From Planctomycetaceae bacterium (GTDB lineage Bacteria; Planctomycetota; Phycisphaerae; Phycisphaerales; SM1A02): a stretch of DNA of 37,239 nt. Under the pieces are notes generated by a model that saw nothing but the letters and a program-made list of their open reading frames with translations, was not told where the DNA came from and made no database searches. A program made the position numbers and the translations under genes. Position 1 is the stretch's first letter, and each line of letters starts with the position of its first letter. The DNA lies in the NCBI GenBank assembly GCA_021297795.1, contig JAJTGL010000031.1, forward strand, positions 1 to 37,239, read 5' to 3'. Positions 22,940 to 29,638 of the stretch are shown piece after piece.

Positions 22940-24448
22940 ATGGACTCGCAGGCCTTCGATCGGAACAGGCGCACCTTTCTGCTGACGGCCGCGGTACTCG
23001 CGGCCGGCGCGGCGGCATCGTGCGATCAACCTCAGGGTTTGAAGCGCGCTCGGAGCTCGCGCCCGCTCGACGGCGACGAGGCGAGCGGCACGTCGGCTGC
23101 GAAGGACGCCGCCGCGGCGTCCGGCGCCAAGCCGACCGATGCCTCCGCGAAGAAGACCGATGCCGACGCGAAGGCGAACCAGGCCGCGGCCGAGAGCGTG
23201 AAGCCGAAGCCGGCGCCGCCGGTCGAGCGGCCCGTCGCTCCGTCGACCGAGCCCGCGATCCGCGTGAAGAGCGGGGGACTTCCGAAAGCCGATCCCAAGA
23301 TCCAGATCGACGGGCCGGGTGCACATCTCTGGATCATCGAGCCCGGTGGCACCCAGCCCGGAACGGTCGGTGTGTCGCCAGTCGAGTTCCGCTGGACCGA
23401 TGCAGGATGGAAGGCGACCGAGGCCGCGGGCACTTCGCGCGCACGTCCGCTCGCGCTGCCCGCGCGCGCCACGCTCGAGGTGATGGCGTTGCGCGACGAG
23501 CCGCAGCGGCTTCGGTTGCGTGGAATCGAGTGGCCTGGAAGCGTGCGACTCGTGCCGCAGCCGACCGATCTCGCCGAGCCCGTCGACATCGTGCACGAGG
23601 TGCCGATGGAGGCGTACCTCCCCGGCGTGCTCGCGCAGGAACTCTTCAACAAGTGGACGGTGAACATCCACCGAGCGCAGGCCGTTGCCGCGCGCAGCTG
23701 GGCGCTCTGCGAGATCGCGCAATGGCGCGGACGACGCCACTTCGACGTGGTCGCGGGCGAGCTCGGTCAGGCGTGGGTGGGCGCGACGAAGCACCAGCGC
23801 AGCATCGATGCCGTCGCGGCGACGCGCGGCGAGGTGCTCCTCTGGGGCGGCCGGGTCGTTCCCGCCTACTACTCGAGCTGCTGCGGCGGTCAGCGAGCCA
23901 GCGCGCGCGATGCGATCTCGTCGTCGATCGTGCACGACATCCCGCCGCTCGTCGTGAACGCATCCGACGGCCGCGACTGCTGCTCGGCGGCGCCCACGTA
24001 CCGCTGGCAGTCGAAGTACGACCTCGCCACGTTCGCGCGCACGATCCCCGCATGGGCTCGCGCGGAGGGCTATGCGTCGCTCCTCAAGCTCGACGGCGTG
24101 CGGCGCATCGAGACCAGCGCCCGCAACGCGGCGGGCCGGCCCACGCGCTTCGCGATCACCGATGCGAAGGGCATGCTCTACGAGGTTCCCGCCGAGCGCC
24201 TGCGCTTCGCGTTGAACACCGATCCCGCGCGCCCCGGGGAGCTGCGTCCATCGAAGGAGCGCCTCAAGAGCGCGTTCATCGACCCGCTCATCGTGGGCAA
24301 GGAACTGGTCGTGTCGGGGCGTGGTCACGGCCACGGCGTCGGCATGTGCCAGTACGGCGCGGAGGCGATGGCGAAGAAGGGTGCGAAGCCCACCGCGATC
24401 CTGGCGCGCTACTACCCGGGCGCCGATGTCGTGAAGTCCTACGCCTGA
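22940..24448 (+). CDS. SpoIID/LytB-domain protein (putative peptidoglycan amidase-enhancer or lytic factor)
   Basis: A 502-residue exported protein. The N-terminus 'RNRRTFLLTAAVLAAGAAASC' has a twin-arginine-like RR-T-F-L motif and a possible lipobox Cys28. A low-complexity Ala/Lys/Asp linker (about 40-115) follows. The SpoIID domain spans about 220-500: 'VPMEAYLPGVLAQEL', 'HRAQAVAARSWAL', 'PAYYSSCCGGQ' and 'GRGHGHGVGMCQYGAEAMA'. SpoIID-type proteins cut or help cut peptidoglycan glycan strands. In a non-sporulating planctomycete a cell-wall remodelling role is likely. GGAAGGAG lies 7 nt before the ATG. Cys pairs (CC in the YSSCC and DCC motifs) suggest disulfides and export. Confidence 0.92.
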   Translation: MDSQAFDRNRRTFLLTAAVLAAGAAASCDQPQGLKRARSSRPLDGDEASGTSAAKDAAAASGAKPTDASAKKTDADAKANQAAAESVKPKPAPPVERPVAPSTEPAIRVKSGGLPKADPKIQIDGPGAHLWIIEPGGTQPGTVGVSPVEFRWTDAGWKATEAAGTSRARPLALPARATLEVMALRDEPQRLRLRGIEWPGSVRLVPQPTDLAEPVDIVHEVPMEAYLPGVLAQELFNKWTVNIHRAQAVAARSWALCEIAQWRGRRHFDVVAGELGQAWVGATKHQRSIDAVAATRGEVLLWGGRVVPAYYSSCCGGQRASARDAISSSIVHDIPPLVVNASDGRDCCSAAPTYRWQSKYDLATFARTIPAWARAEGYASLLKLDGVRRIETSARNAAGRPTRFAITDAKGMLYEVPAERLRFALNTDPARPGELRPSKERLKSAFIDPLIVGKELVVSGRGHGHGVGMCQYGAEAMAKKGAKPTAILARYYPGADVVKSYA

Positions 24449-24496
24449 ACCGAGCGGCAACCCGCGCCCGCCCCGCGCGTCCGCCGCGACGTCGGC

Positions 24497-24502
24497 TACA
24501 TT
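24497..24502 (+). promoter_or_regulatory. -10 box TACATT, leaderless promoter of the lyase pseudogene
   Basis: TACATT is followed by 7 nt and the ATG at 24510. The promoter-start arrangement is intact although the gene is broken. Confidence 0.5.
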
Positions 24503-24509
24503 CCGCGCC

Positions 24510-25264
24510 ATGCACGCAGTTCATCCCGGTCGACGCCTGCGCGATGCCATGTCGCGCGGCACCGTGCTCGTCCCCGGCGCCTTCAACGCGCTCGTCGCCC
24601 GCTCGGTCGCGCGCGCCGGCTTCGAGGCGACGTACATCTCGGGCGGCGCCACCGCGAACGTGTCGGGCTACCCCGACATCGGTCTCATCACGCTTTCCGA
24701 GATGTGCCGAACGATCCGCGAGATCGCCGACGCCTCCGGCATTCCCGTGATCGCCGACGCCGACACGGGCTATGGCGAGGTCGAGTGCTGCATCCGCACG
24801 ACAAGGTCGCGGCGATGGCGCGCCACCGCCTGTCGCCTGATTTTGTCCTCATTGCGCGCACCGACGCGCGCCACGTGACCGGCTTCGACGACATGGTCGC
24901 GCGCGCCAACCTCTACCGAGAGGCGGGTGCCGACGTGATCTTCCCGGAGGGGCTGCACGACGCGGACGAGTTCGCGCGCTTCATGAAGGCCTCGCCCGGC
25001 GCGACGCTCGCCAACATGACCGAGTTCGGCAAGACGAAGCATCTCACCGAGGCCGAGTTCCGCGCGCTTGGGATCGCGATCGCGATCTATCCGCTGTCGC
25101 TGATGCGCATCGCGATGAAGTCGGTCGAGGAGGCGCTGGTCTCGTTCCGGCGCGACGGCGGGTTCCACGGCGCGCTCGAGCGCATGCAGTCGCGCAAGGA
25201 GCTGTACGAGCTGCTCTCGTACAAGCCCGGCGACGAGTGGCGCTATCCGGCGAATCGCCGCTGA
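24510..25264 (+). pseudogene. Isocitrate lyase/PEP mutase family protein (methylisocitrate lyase-like), broken by an internal deletion
   Basis: Residues 1-92 read as a normal N-terminal half of the family ('VPGAFNALVARSVARAGFEA', 'YISGGATANVSGYPD', 'IPVIADADTGYGEVE'). At about 24786-24790 the frame changes. The downstream frame resumes with 'HPHDKVAAMARHRLSPDFVLIARTDAR' (split HPHDKVAAM and SPDFVLIARTDA) and runs normally to TGA at 25262-25264. Compared with E. coli PrpB about 40 residues are missing, including the segment with the 'EDQ' metal-binding residues and the catalytic 'KRCGH' loop. The product cannot be active even if the frameshift were bypassed. No other stop is present in the two halves, so the loss is recent or is an assembly error. 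The citrate synthase at 28435 may have been its pathway partner. Confidence 0.88.
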
Positions 25265-25285
25265 GCGACGCGCATGGGCGCTCCC

Positions 25286-25369
25286 GCGTGGTTGCGGTCG
25301 CGTGGTTGCGGTCGCGTGGTTGCGGTCGCGTGGTTGCGGTCGCGTGGTTGCGGTCGCGTGGTTGCGGTC
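25286..25369. repeat. Six perfect tandem copies of a 14-bp unit
   Basis: GCGTGGTTGCGGTC is repeated six times without change. The last two bases of unit six lie within the stop codon (TGA, minus strand, 25370-25368) of the DUF1570 gene, and the array starts 21 bp after the lyase pseudogene stop. The unit has no internal symmetry. Perfect identity suggests recent expansion by slippage. Confidence 0.97.
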
Positions 25370-26807
25370 ACTTGGCCGGCGGCTTCGGTGCCTTCGGCTG
25401 CTTCGGCGGCGCGGGTGCTTCCTTCGGCGAGAGCAGGTCGTAGTCGAAGTCGTCGCCGGCCTTGTTGCGTGTCCACCGGAGGACCAGTTCGCGTGGCGCA
25501 AGCCCGCGCGTGTGGATCACCGCGGGCGTCGGATGCTGCTCCTCGAGGCGTTGCTCCTTCTTCGTCTGCCTCGCGGGCTTCGCCGGGATGAACTCGAACA
25601 CGGGCTTCGTCTTCGCGAGCGGATCCTGGGGGATGTCAAGGATGGTGTCGTCGGCGCGCAGCACCTGCGTGCGGCCGTGCACCGAGACCTCGATGCTGAA
25701 GTCGCGCTGACGCAATTTCGCGAGCAGGTCGTCGATGCCATCGGTCGAGATCCCGTCGCGCGAGAGTGCGCGGAGGCCCTCCGCGAGGAATGTGAGCCGC
25801 ATGGCGGCCGTGCCGAAGGCGGTCGGCCGCATCGCCTTCGCCCATTCCTTCCAGGCCTTCTCGAAGCTCGCGATGTCGTCGGTGCCGAACGCCTGCACGA
25901 ACGCGCGTTCGCTGGGCATTCCCGCGTGGAGCAACTTCAAGTAGCCCTCGAAGCGCGGTTGGTAGCGCCCGCCTTCCGCGGTGCCGAGGAACTGGATCAT
26001 CGACCACGACTGCATGTACTGGATCGACGCGTTGCCCGAGGCGACGTTTGCATTCCACTCGTCGGGCGTCATGCGCAGGAGGCGAAGGAAGTCGAGCGTG
26101 GCATCGCGTTCGATCGCGCGCTTGATCGACTCGACCGGACCGGGGCTCGCCTGTCCGAGGATCACGCGCCCATCGACGACGACCGCCTCGCCGAAGAACT
26201 CGGCGAGTCCCTCGTTCACCCACATCGGCAGCGTGTTGGTGAAGCGGCTGAAGGCGTACTGGTGGAATCCCTCGTGCTGGATCACGTGGAAGACACGCGT
26301 GCGCGGAAGGCTCTCCACGAAGAAGGCGAGCGCCGCGCCGCGCGGCGACATGAAGAACATGCCGCCCGAACCGGTGGCGTTGATGGCGTAGGTGTTGCGG
26401 AGAACGTCGAGATAGTCGCGCTCGCGCGAGAACATCAGCACGAACGGGACTTCCGGCGCCTGCTGCGGCAGATGCGCGAATCGCCGCGCGTACTCCTCGT
26501 AGAAGAGATCGAGATGCGTGGCGTAGGTCTTGGTCTCCTCGGCGGAGAGATCGCTGAGGATGCGGTAGTGCTTCGAGCGCTGCTCGCGCCCGGCGCGCGC
26601 GTAGAAGTCGGCGTCCGCGGGCGGGGACTTCGACTGTGCGCCCGACGGCGCAGGTGCGTGCGATGCCGCGGGAACCGGTGTGGACGCCTGGGCAGCCGCC
26701 GCCGATGTCGTCGCGAGGAATCCTGCCGCGATCATGAGGGCGCACGCGGGCACGCGCGCCGCCTGCAGGCGGAAGAGGTGTTGCAAGTGCCGATCGCAGC
26801 GGGGCAT
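25368..26807 (-). CDS. Exported DUF1570-type putative zinc peptidase
   Basis: A 479-residue protein. It has a long basic n-region and a hydrophobic 'ACALMIAAGFLATTSAAAAQA' that makes a signal peptide cleaved near residue 40, then a Pro/Ala/Ser linker. The core has 'HYRILSDLSAEETKTYATHLD' (split HYRILSDLS and ETKTYATHLD), 'VFHVIQHEGFHQYA' with the zincin motif H178-E179-x-x-H182, and 'WVNEGLAEFFGE' with the likely third ligand E199. This is the gluzincin-like pattern of DUF1570, a family abundant in planctomycetes; proteolysis is inferred. The C-terminus is Lys/Pro/Ala-rich. The ATG at 26807 stands 6 nt after a TAGACT box, with no ribosome binding site. The 3' end touches the 14-bp repeat array. 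Confidence 0.88.
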   Translation of the reverse strand: MPRCDRHLQHLFRLQAARVPACALMIAAGFLATTSAAAAQASTPVPAASHAPAPSGAQSKSPPADADFYARAGREQRSKHYRILSDLSAEETKTYATHLDLFYEEYARRFAHLPQQAPEVPFVLMFSRERDYLDVLRNTYAINATGSGGMFFMSPRGAALAFFVESLPRTRVFHVIQHEGFHQYAFSRFTNTLPMWVNEGLAEFFGEAVVVDGRVILGQASPGPVESIKRAIERDATLDFLRLLRMTPDEWNANVASGNASIQYMQSWSMIQFLGTAEGGRYQPRFEGYLKLLHAGMPSERAFVQAFGTDDIASFEKAWKEWAKAMRPTAFGTAAMRLTFLAEGLRALSRDGISTDGIDDLLAKLRQRDFSIEVSVHGRTQVLRADDTILDIPQDPLAKTKPVFEFIPAKPARQTKKEQRLEEQHPTPAVIHTRGLAPRELVLRWTRNKAGDDFDYDLLSPKEAPAPPKQPKAPKPPAK

Positions 26808-26813
26808 GGGTGC

Positions 26814-26819
26814 AGTCTA
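26814..26819 (-). promoter_or_regulatory. -10 box TAGACT, leaderless promoter of the DUF1570 gene
   Basis: On the minus strand TAGACT is followed by 6 nt and the ATG at 26807. On the plus strand the overlapping TCTAAA (26816-26821) is a weak -10 candidate for the structured RNA that begins just to the right, so the two may be divergently transcribed from one site. Confidence 0.5.
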
Positions 26820-26828
26820 AATGCCGAC

Positions 26829-27305
26829 CGTCTGTTTCCCCGGGCATCGAAGCCACTGTGCGCGCTGTGGGGAACGCAAGGTGCGATAAGTCTTCAGGGC
26901 CGGAAAGTCCCGCACTTGCGCCGGGCAAATTCGCGGAAAATCGAGACTTCCTCGACCAACTCGGGCTCGGATGCGGAACAATGGACGCGTCGGAGAAATC
27001 CGACCCCGCAGACCGTTTAGGGACAGTCTGCGTTCGCAAGTCCTCGGGTTGAGGGACCTGAGGACGGGCGGAGGTAAAAAGGGACGGCGACTCGGAATCT
27101 AGACCAAGTCGCCAGTGAACGGCGGAAAGGGAACCTGCCGCTCACAAGCTCACGTCTGGGGACGCCTGGACGTGAGATTTCTCGGAGGGCCTTTCACGAC
27201 GCAAGTCGCGAAAGGAACGGGATAGGACCCATGCGCCGGGAAGCGCAAGGGACCGAACAAGGGAACGCGCCGCGTGTCGAAAGGGACACGCGGCGCGTTG
27301 TTTTT
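26829..27305 (+). ncRNA. Large structured RNA, candidate CsrA-titrating (CsrB/RsmZ-like) sRNA
   Basis: No protein frame is convincing here, but the plus strand folds into a row of hairpins: 26875-26885/26911-26920 (10 bp, one bulge); 26941-26945/26951-26955; 26989-27004 (6 bp, GAAA loop); 27007-27013/27026-27032; 27040-27050/27055-27065; 27086-27092/27107-27113; 27115-27145; 27149-27156/27169-27176; 27190-27215 (GCAA loop, one mismatch); 27228-27251; then a 15-bp terminator. GGA occurs about 25 times, TCC about 5. AGGGA, a match to the CsrA site ANGGA, occurs at 27019, 27052, 27080, 27128, 27248, 27260 and 27282, several in loops; GGGGA is in the loop at 27158-27162. The 5' end is uncertain. 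The CsrA link is inference. It lacks the conserved cores of RNase P, tmRNA, SRP and 6S RNA. Confidence 0.7.
27264..27305 (+). terminator. Strong Rho-independent terminator of the structured RNA
   Basis: AACGCGCCGCGTGTC (27264-27278) pairs perfectly with GACACGCGGCGCGTT (27285-27299) over the loop GAAAGG, followed by G and TTTTT (27301-27305). The loop and first base of the descending arm carry an AGGGA motif. Confidence 0.93.
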
Positions 27306-27322
27306 AGCGCTCGCGTTTCTGA

Positions 27323-27583
27323 GCGCTCGCGACTGGCGGGCTGCCGAGGCTTCGCCTCGGGTGCCCGCTCTCGCTCGCTCCGGCGTGGATGGCGTCGAAC
27401 GCAGCGCTCGCGACTGGCGGGCTGCCGAGGCTTCGCCTCGGGTGCCCGCTCTCGCTCGCTCCGGCGTGCATGGCGTCGAACGCAGCGCTCGCGACTGGCG
27501 GGGCGTGCATGGCGTCGAACGCAGCGCTCGCGACTGGCGGGCTGCCGAGGCTTCGCCTCGGGTGCCCGCGCTCGCTCTGGCGC
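27323..27583. repeat. 81-bp direct repeat array with internal hairpin, four units
   Basis: Units start at 27323, 27404, 27485 and 27524. Units 1 and 2 are 81 bp and almost identical (one change, GGAT against GCAT). Unit 3 is 39 bp, lacking a 42-bp block. Unit 4 is cut short near 27583. An extra partial start (GCGCTCGC) is at 27308. Each full unit contains CCGAGGC-TTC-GCCTCGG, a 7-bp hairpin. The array fills the space between the RNA terminator and the 3' end of the CpcT-like gene; no gene is seen in it. Confidence 0.93.
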
Positions 27584-27610
27584 GAACAGACGACCGGCGG
27601 CTTCGCCCGA

Positions 27611-28285
27611 TCACTCTCCCACGCGGTCGAACACGTACGGACCCTTCTTCGCGCCCCAGACCTGTGCATCCGTTGCATCAAAGCCACGGTCCCACGTGCG
27701 CAGCACCGCGCGTGTCAGCCACACTTCGCTCGTCGCGTACGACGCGCCGCGCAGCAAGCTCGCGCAGTTCGAACCAACCGTCGCACCGCTCCACGAGCCG
27801 TCGGCTGCGGGTGAGAGTTCGATCGAGCATCCTTCGCGCGTGACAAGAGCCTCCGGCGTGTCGGTGGCGAACCGCGCCGGATCCGCCCACGCACCCACAC
27901 GGTCCGCCGCGTTCGGCAGTTCGAACACCTGGCTCTCGACGCACGTCCGCTCCGCCGTCGAGCGGTCGACCAGACGGTAGATGCGCTGTCGGTAGGGCTT
28001 GTCGAGCGCGGTCGCCATCGCCTGCTCGACGTAGAGCCACGGGCCATCCCGGCGATCGGTCCAGATCGGGGCCATCCGGAGATGGACCTCGAAGAACTCG
28101 GGGTCGGACTTTGCCTGCGCGGCGCTCGTGAAGTGCCCGGTGAGGAGCGAGGCCACCTCGCGGGTCTTCGGCTCGGGATCGCGCGCGAGGCCTGCACAAC
28201 CCCCGCAGGCCAGGACAAGCAGGGCGGTGGCCGCACGGAGGGCGTGGCCGATCGAACGAGGCGCGCGACGGAGTGCCGAATGCAT
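27611..28285 (-). CDS. CpcT/CpeT family lipoprotein
   Basis: A 224-residue protein with the CpcT/CpeT fold pattern: 'VASLLTGHFTSAAQAKSDPEFF' (split SLLTGHFTSAAQA and DPEFFEVHLRM), 'WTDRRDGPWLYVEQAMA', 'PYRQRIYRLVDR', 'LREGC'-like 'VTREGCSIEL', 'SLLRGASYATSEVWLT' and 'WDRGFDATDAQVWGAKKGPY'. In cyanobacteria the family attaches bilins to phycobiliproteins; homologues in non-phototrophs have no known substrate, so bilin lyase activity should not be assumed. The N-terminus has a signal with lipobox V-L-A-C27, indicating a lipoprotein. The ATG at 28285 follows a TAGATT box at 8 nt; an open frame extends further upstream but has no support. Confidence 0.88.
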   Translation of the reverse strand: MHSALRRAPRSIGHALRAATALLVLACGGCAGLARDPEPKTREVASLLTGHFTSAAQAKSDPEFFEVHLRMAPIWTDRRDGPWLYVEQAMATALDKPYRQRIYRLVDRSTAERTCVESQVFELPNAADRVGAWADPARFATDTPEALVTREGCSIELSPAADGSWSGATVGSNCASLLRGASYATSEVWLTRAVLRTWDRGFDATDAQVWGAKKGPYVFDRVGE

Positions 28286-28293
28286 GGGCCGGG

Positions 28294-28299
28294 AATCTA
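28294..28299 (-). promoter_or_regulatory. -10 box TAGATT, leaderless promoter of the CpcT-like gene
   Basis: On the minus strand TAGATT is followed by 8 nt and the ATG at 28285. There is no Shine-Dalgarno sequence. Confidence 0.5.
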
Positions 28300-28332
28300 T
28301 CCGGTGTTTCCGGCGGCATCTCTCCGCGCCGC

Positions 28333-28348
28333 GCGCCCCCGGGGGCGC
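28333..28348. promoter_or_regulatory. 16-bp perfect palindrome between divergent promoters, possible operator
   Basis: GCGCCCCCGGGGGCGC lies between the CpcT-like gene's -10 box (28299-28294) and a TAGACT box (28360-28365) upstream of citrate synthase. It covers the place expected for the -35 of the latter. A repressor or activator site is plausible, but a chance GC palindrome cannot be excluded. Confidence 0.35.
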
Positions 28349-28359
28349 CGCCGACGCTG

Positions 28360-28365
28360 TAGACT
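28360..28365 (+). promoter_or_regulatory. -10 box TAGACT upstream of citrate synthase
   Basis: TAGACT lies 69 nt before the ATG at 28435, giving a leader of about 60 nt that ends with a weak CTGGAG ribosome binding sequence. Confidence 0.4.
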
Positions 28366-28434
28366 CGCCGTTTCCGCGCGCGGCCCGTTTTCGGTTCCGC
28401 GGCGTCGGCACGCAAACCCGACTGGAGTCCAGAG

Positions 28435-29595
28435 ATGAGCACCGCGCCCGCCCCGTCCGCCAAGCCCGTCGACACCCGCGGCCTCGCCGGCCAGACCGTC
28501 GGCGAGACCTCGATCTGCGCCGTGACGCAGTCGGAACTCATCTACCGCGGCTACGAGATCGCCGACCTCGCCGAGAACGCGACCTTCGAGGAGGTCGCGT
28601 TCCTGCTGCTCGTCGGTCACAAGCCGTCGGCCGCCGAGCTCGCCGCCTTCAAGGCCGAGGTCGCGTCGATGCGCGCGATCCCCGCGAGCGTGCGCGACGC
28701 GATCGTGCGCGTCGCGAAGGAGAGCCCGAACGCGCACCCGATGTCGATCCTGCGCACGGGCGTGTCGCTCCTCTCGCACCTCGACCCCGACTGCGAGGAC
28801 AACTCTCCCGCCGCCGAGCTCCGCAAGTCGAAGCGCCTGCTCGCGCAGATCCCGACGATCGTCGGCGCGTGCCAGCGCACGCTCGACGGGCAGGCGCCGG
28901 TCGATCCCGACCCCTCGCTCGGTCACGCGGCGAACCTGCTCTGGTCGATCACGGGCAAGAAGCCCGACGAGCTGGCCGCGCGCATCATGGACGTTTCGCT
29001 CGTCCTCTACGCGGAGCACGACTTCAACGCATCGACCTTCTCGTGCCGCGTGATCTCGTCGACCGAGACCGACCTCCACAGCGCGGTCTGCGGCGGCATC
29101 GGCGCGCTCAAGGGCCCGCTCCACGGCGGCGCCAACGAGATGGCGATGGAGATGCTCAAGGACATCGACCGCGACTGCGCGGGCGGCAAGATGACCGTCG
29201 ACGCGTGGATGCAGCGCGCCTTCGCCGAGAAGCGCAAGCTCATGGGCTTCGGCCACCGCGTCTACAAGAACGGCGACCACCGCGCGGGCATCCTGCGCCG
29301 CTGGGGCCTCAAGCTCGCCGAGAAGCAGGGCGCGTCGAGCAAGAAGTGGTTCGACATGGGCGACGAGGTGCAGGCGATCATGCTGCGCGACAAGAACATC
29401 CACCCGAACGTGGACTTCCCGTGCGGCATGACCTACTTCATCATGGGCATTCCCGTGCCGCAGTACACGCCGATCTTCGTCGCGAGCCGCATCACCGGCT
29501 GGTGCGCGCACATCATGGAGCAGCACGCGAACAACCGCATCATCCGCCCGCTGGCCGAGTACAAGGGCCAGATGCACCTCAAGTGGAACGGCTGA
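28435..29595 (+). CDS. gltA: Citrate synthase (or 2-methylcitrate synthase)
   Basis: A 386-residue single-domain-type citrate synthase, the short Gram-positive/PrpC-like form. Catalytic residues are His230 ('GPLHGGANE'), His274 ('GFGHRVYKNGD') and Asp327 ('HPNVDFPCG'); 'LYAEHDFNASTF' and 'IMGIPVPQYTPIF' are also family signatures. It condenses acetyl-CoA, or in PrpC propionyl-CoA, with oxaloacetate. The two substrates cannot be separated by these motifs. A broken methylisocitrate-lyase-family gene 3 kb away hints at a former methylcitrate pathway, but the gene also serves well as the TCA enzyme. The N-terminus is about 10 residues longer than usual and disordered. It converges on the 546-aa gene with 43 bp between stops. 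Confidence 0.93.
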   Translation: MSTAPAPSAKPVDTRGLAGQTVGETSICAVTQSELIYRGYEIADLAENATFEEVAFLLLVGHKPSAAELAAFKAEVASMRAIPASVRDAIVRVAKESPNAHPMSILRTGVSLLSHLDPDCEDNSPAAELRKSKRLLAQIPTIVGACQRTLDGQAPVDPDPSLGHAANLLWSITGKKPDELAARIMDVSLVLYAEHDFNASTFSCRVISSTETDLHSAVCGGIGALKGPLHGGANEMAMEMLKDIDRDCAGGKMTVDAWMQRAFAEKRKLMGFGHRVYKNGDHRAGILRRWGLKLAEKQGASSKKWFDMGDEVQAIMLRDKNIHPNVDFPCGMTYFIMGIPVPQYTPIFVASRITGWCAHIMEQHANNRIIRPLAEYKGQMHLKWNG

Positions 29596-29638
29596 TTCCG
29601 CGCGTCGACGCCGCGGGCTGCGAGGGCGCCAACGCCGA

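Noticed and set aside
25286-25369. CRISPR or iteron-type origin
   Set aside because: The 14-bp units have no spacers, and there is no replication gene or DnaA box cluster nearby.
26829-27305. RNase P RNA, suggested by GGAAAGTCC at 26901-26909
   Set aside because: The other universally conserved RNase P blocks (ACAGAAA-type CR-IV and the CR-V AGATGAATG segment) are absent, and the serial-hairpin layout does not form the P4 pseudoknot.
26829-27305. tmRNA, SRP RNA, group I/II intron or an IscB-type omega RNA
   Set aside because: There is no tRNA-like end or tag frame, no SRP GGAAGCAG-type loop, no intron core or domain V, and no IscB/TnpB-like gene next to it.
27323-27583. CRISPR array
   Set aside because: The units are contiguous long direct repeats with no unique spacers and one internal deletion; no cas genes are present.
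27611-28285. Phycobilisome gene neighbourhood
   Set aside because: No phycobiliprotein, haem oxygenase or bilin reductase gene is in the window; only the CpcT/CpeT-like fold is present.
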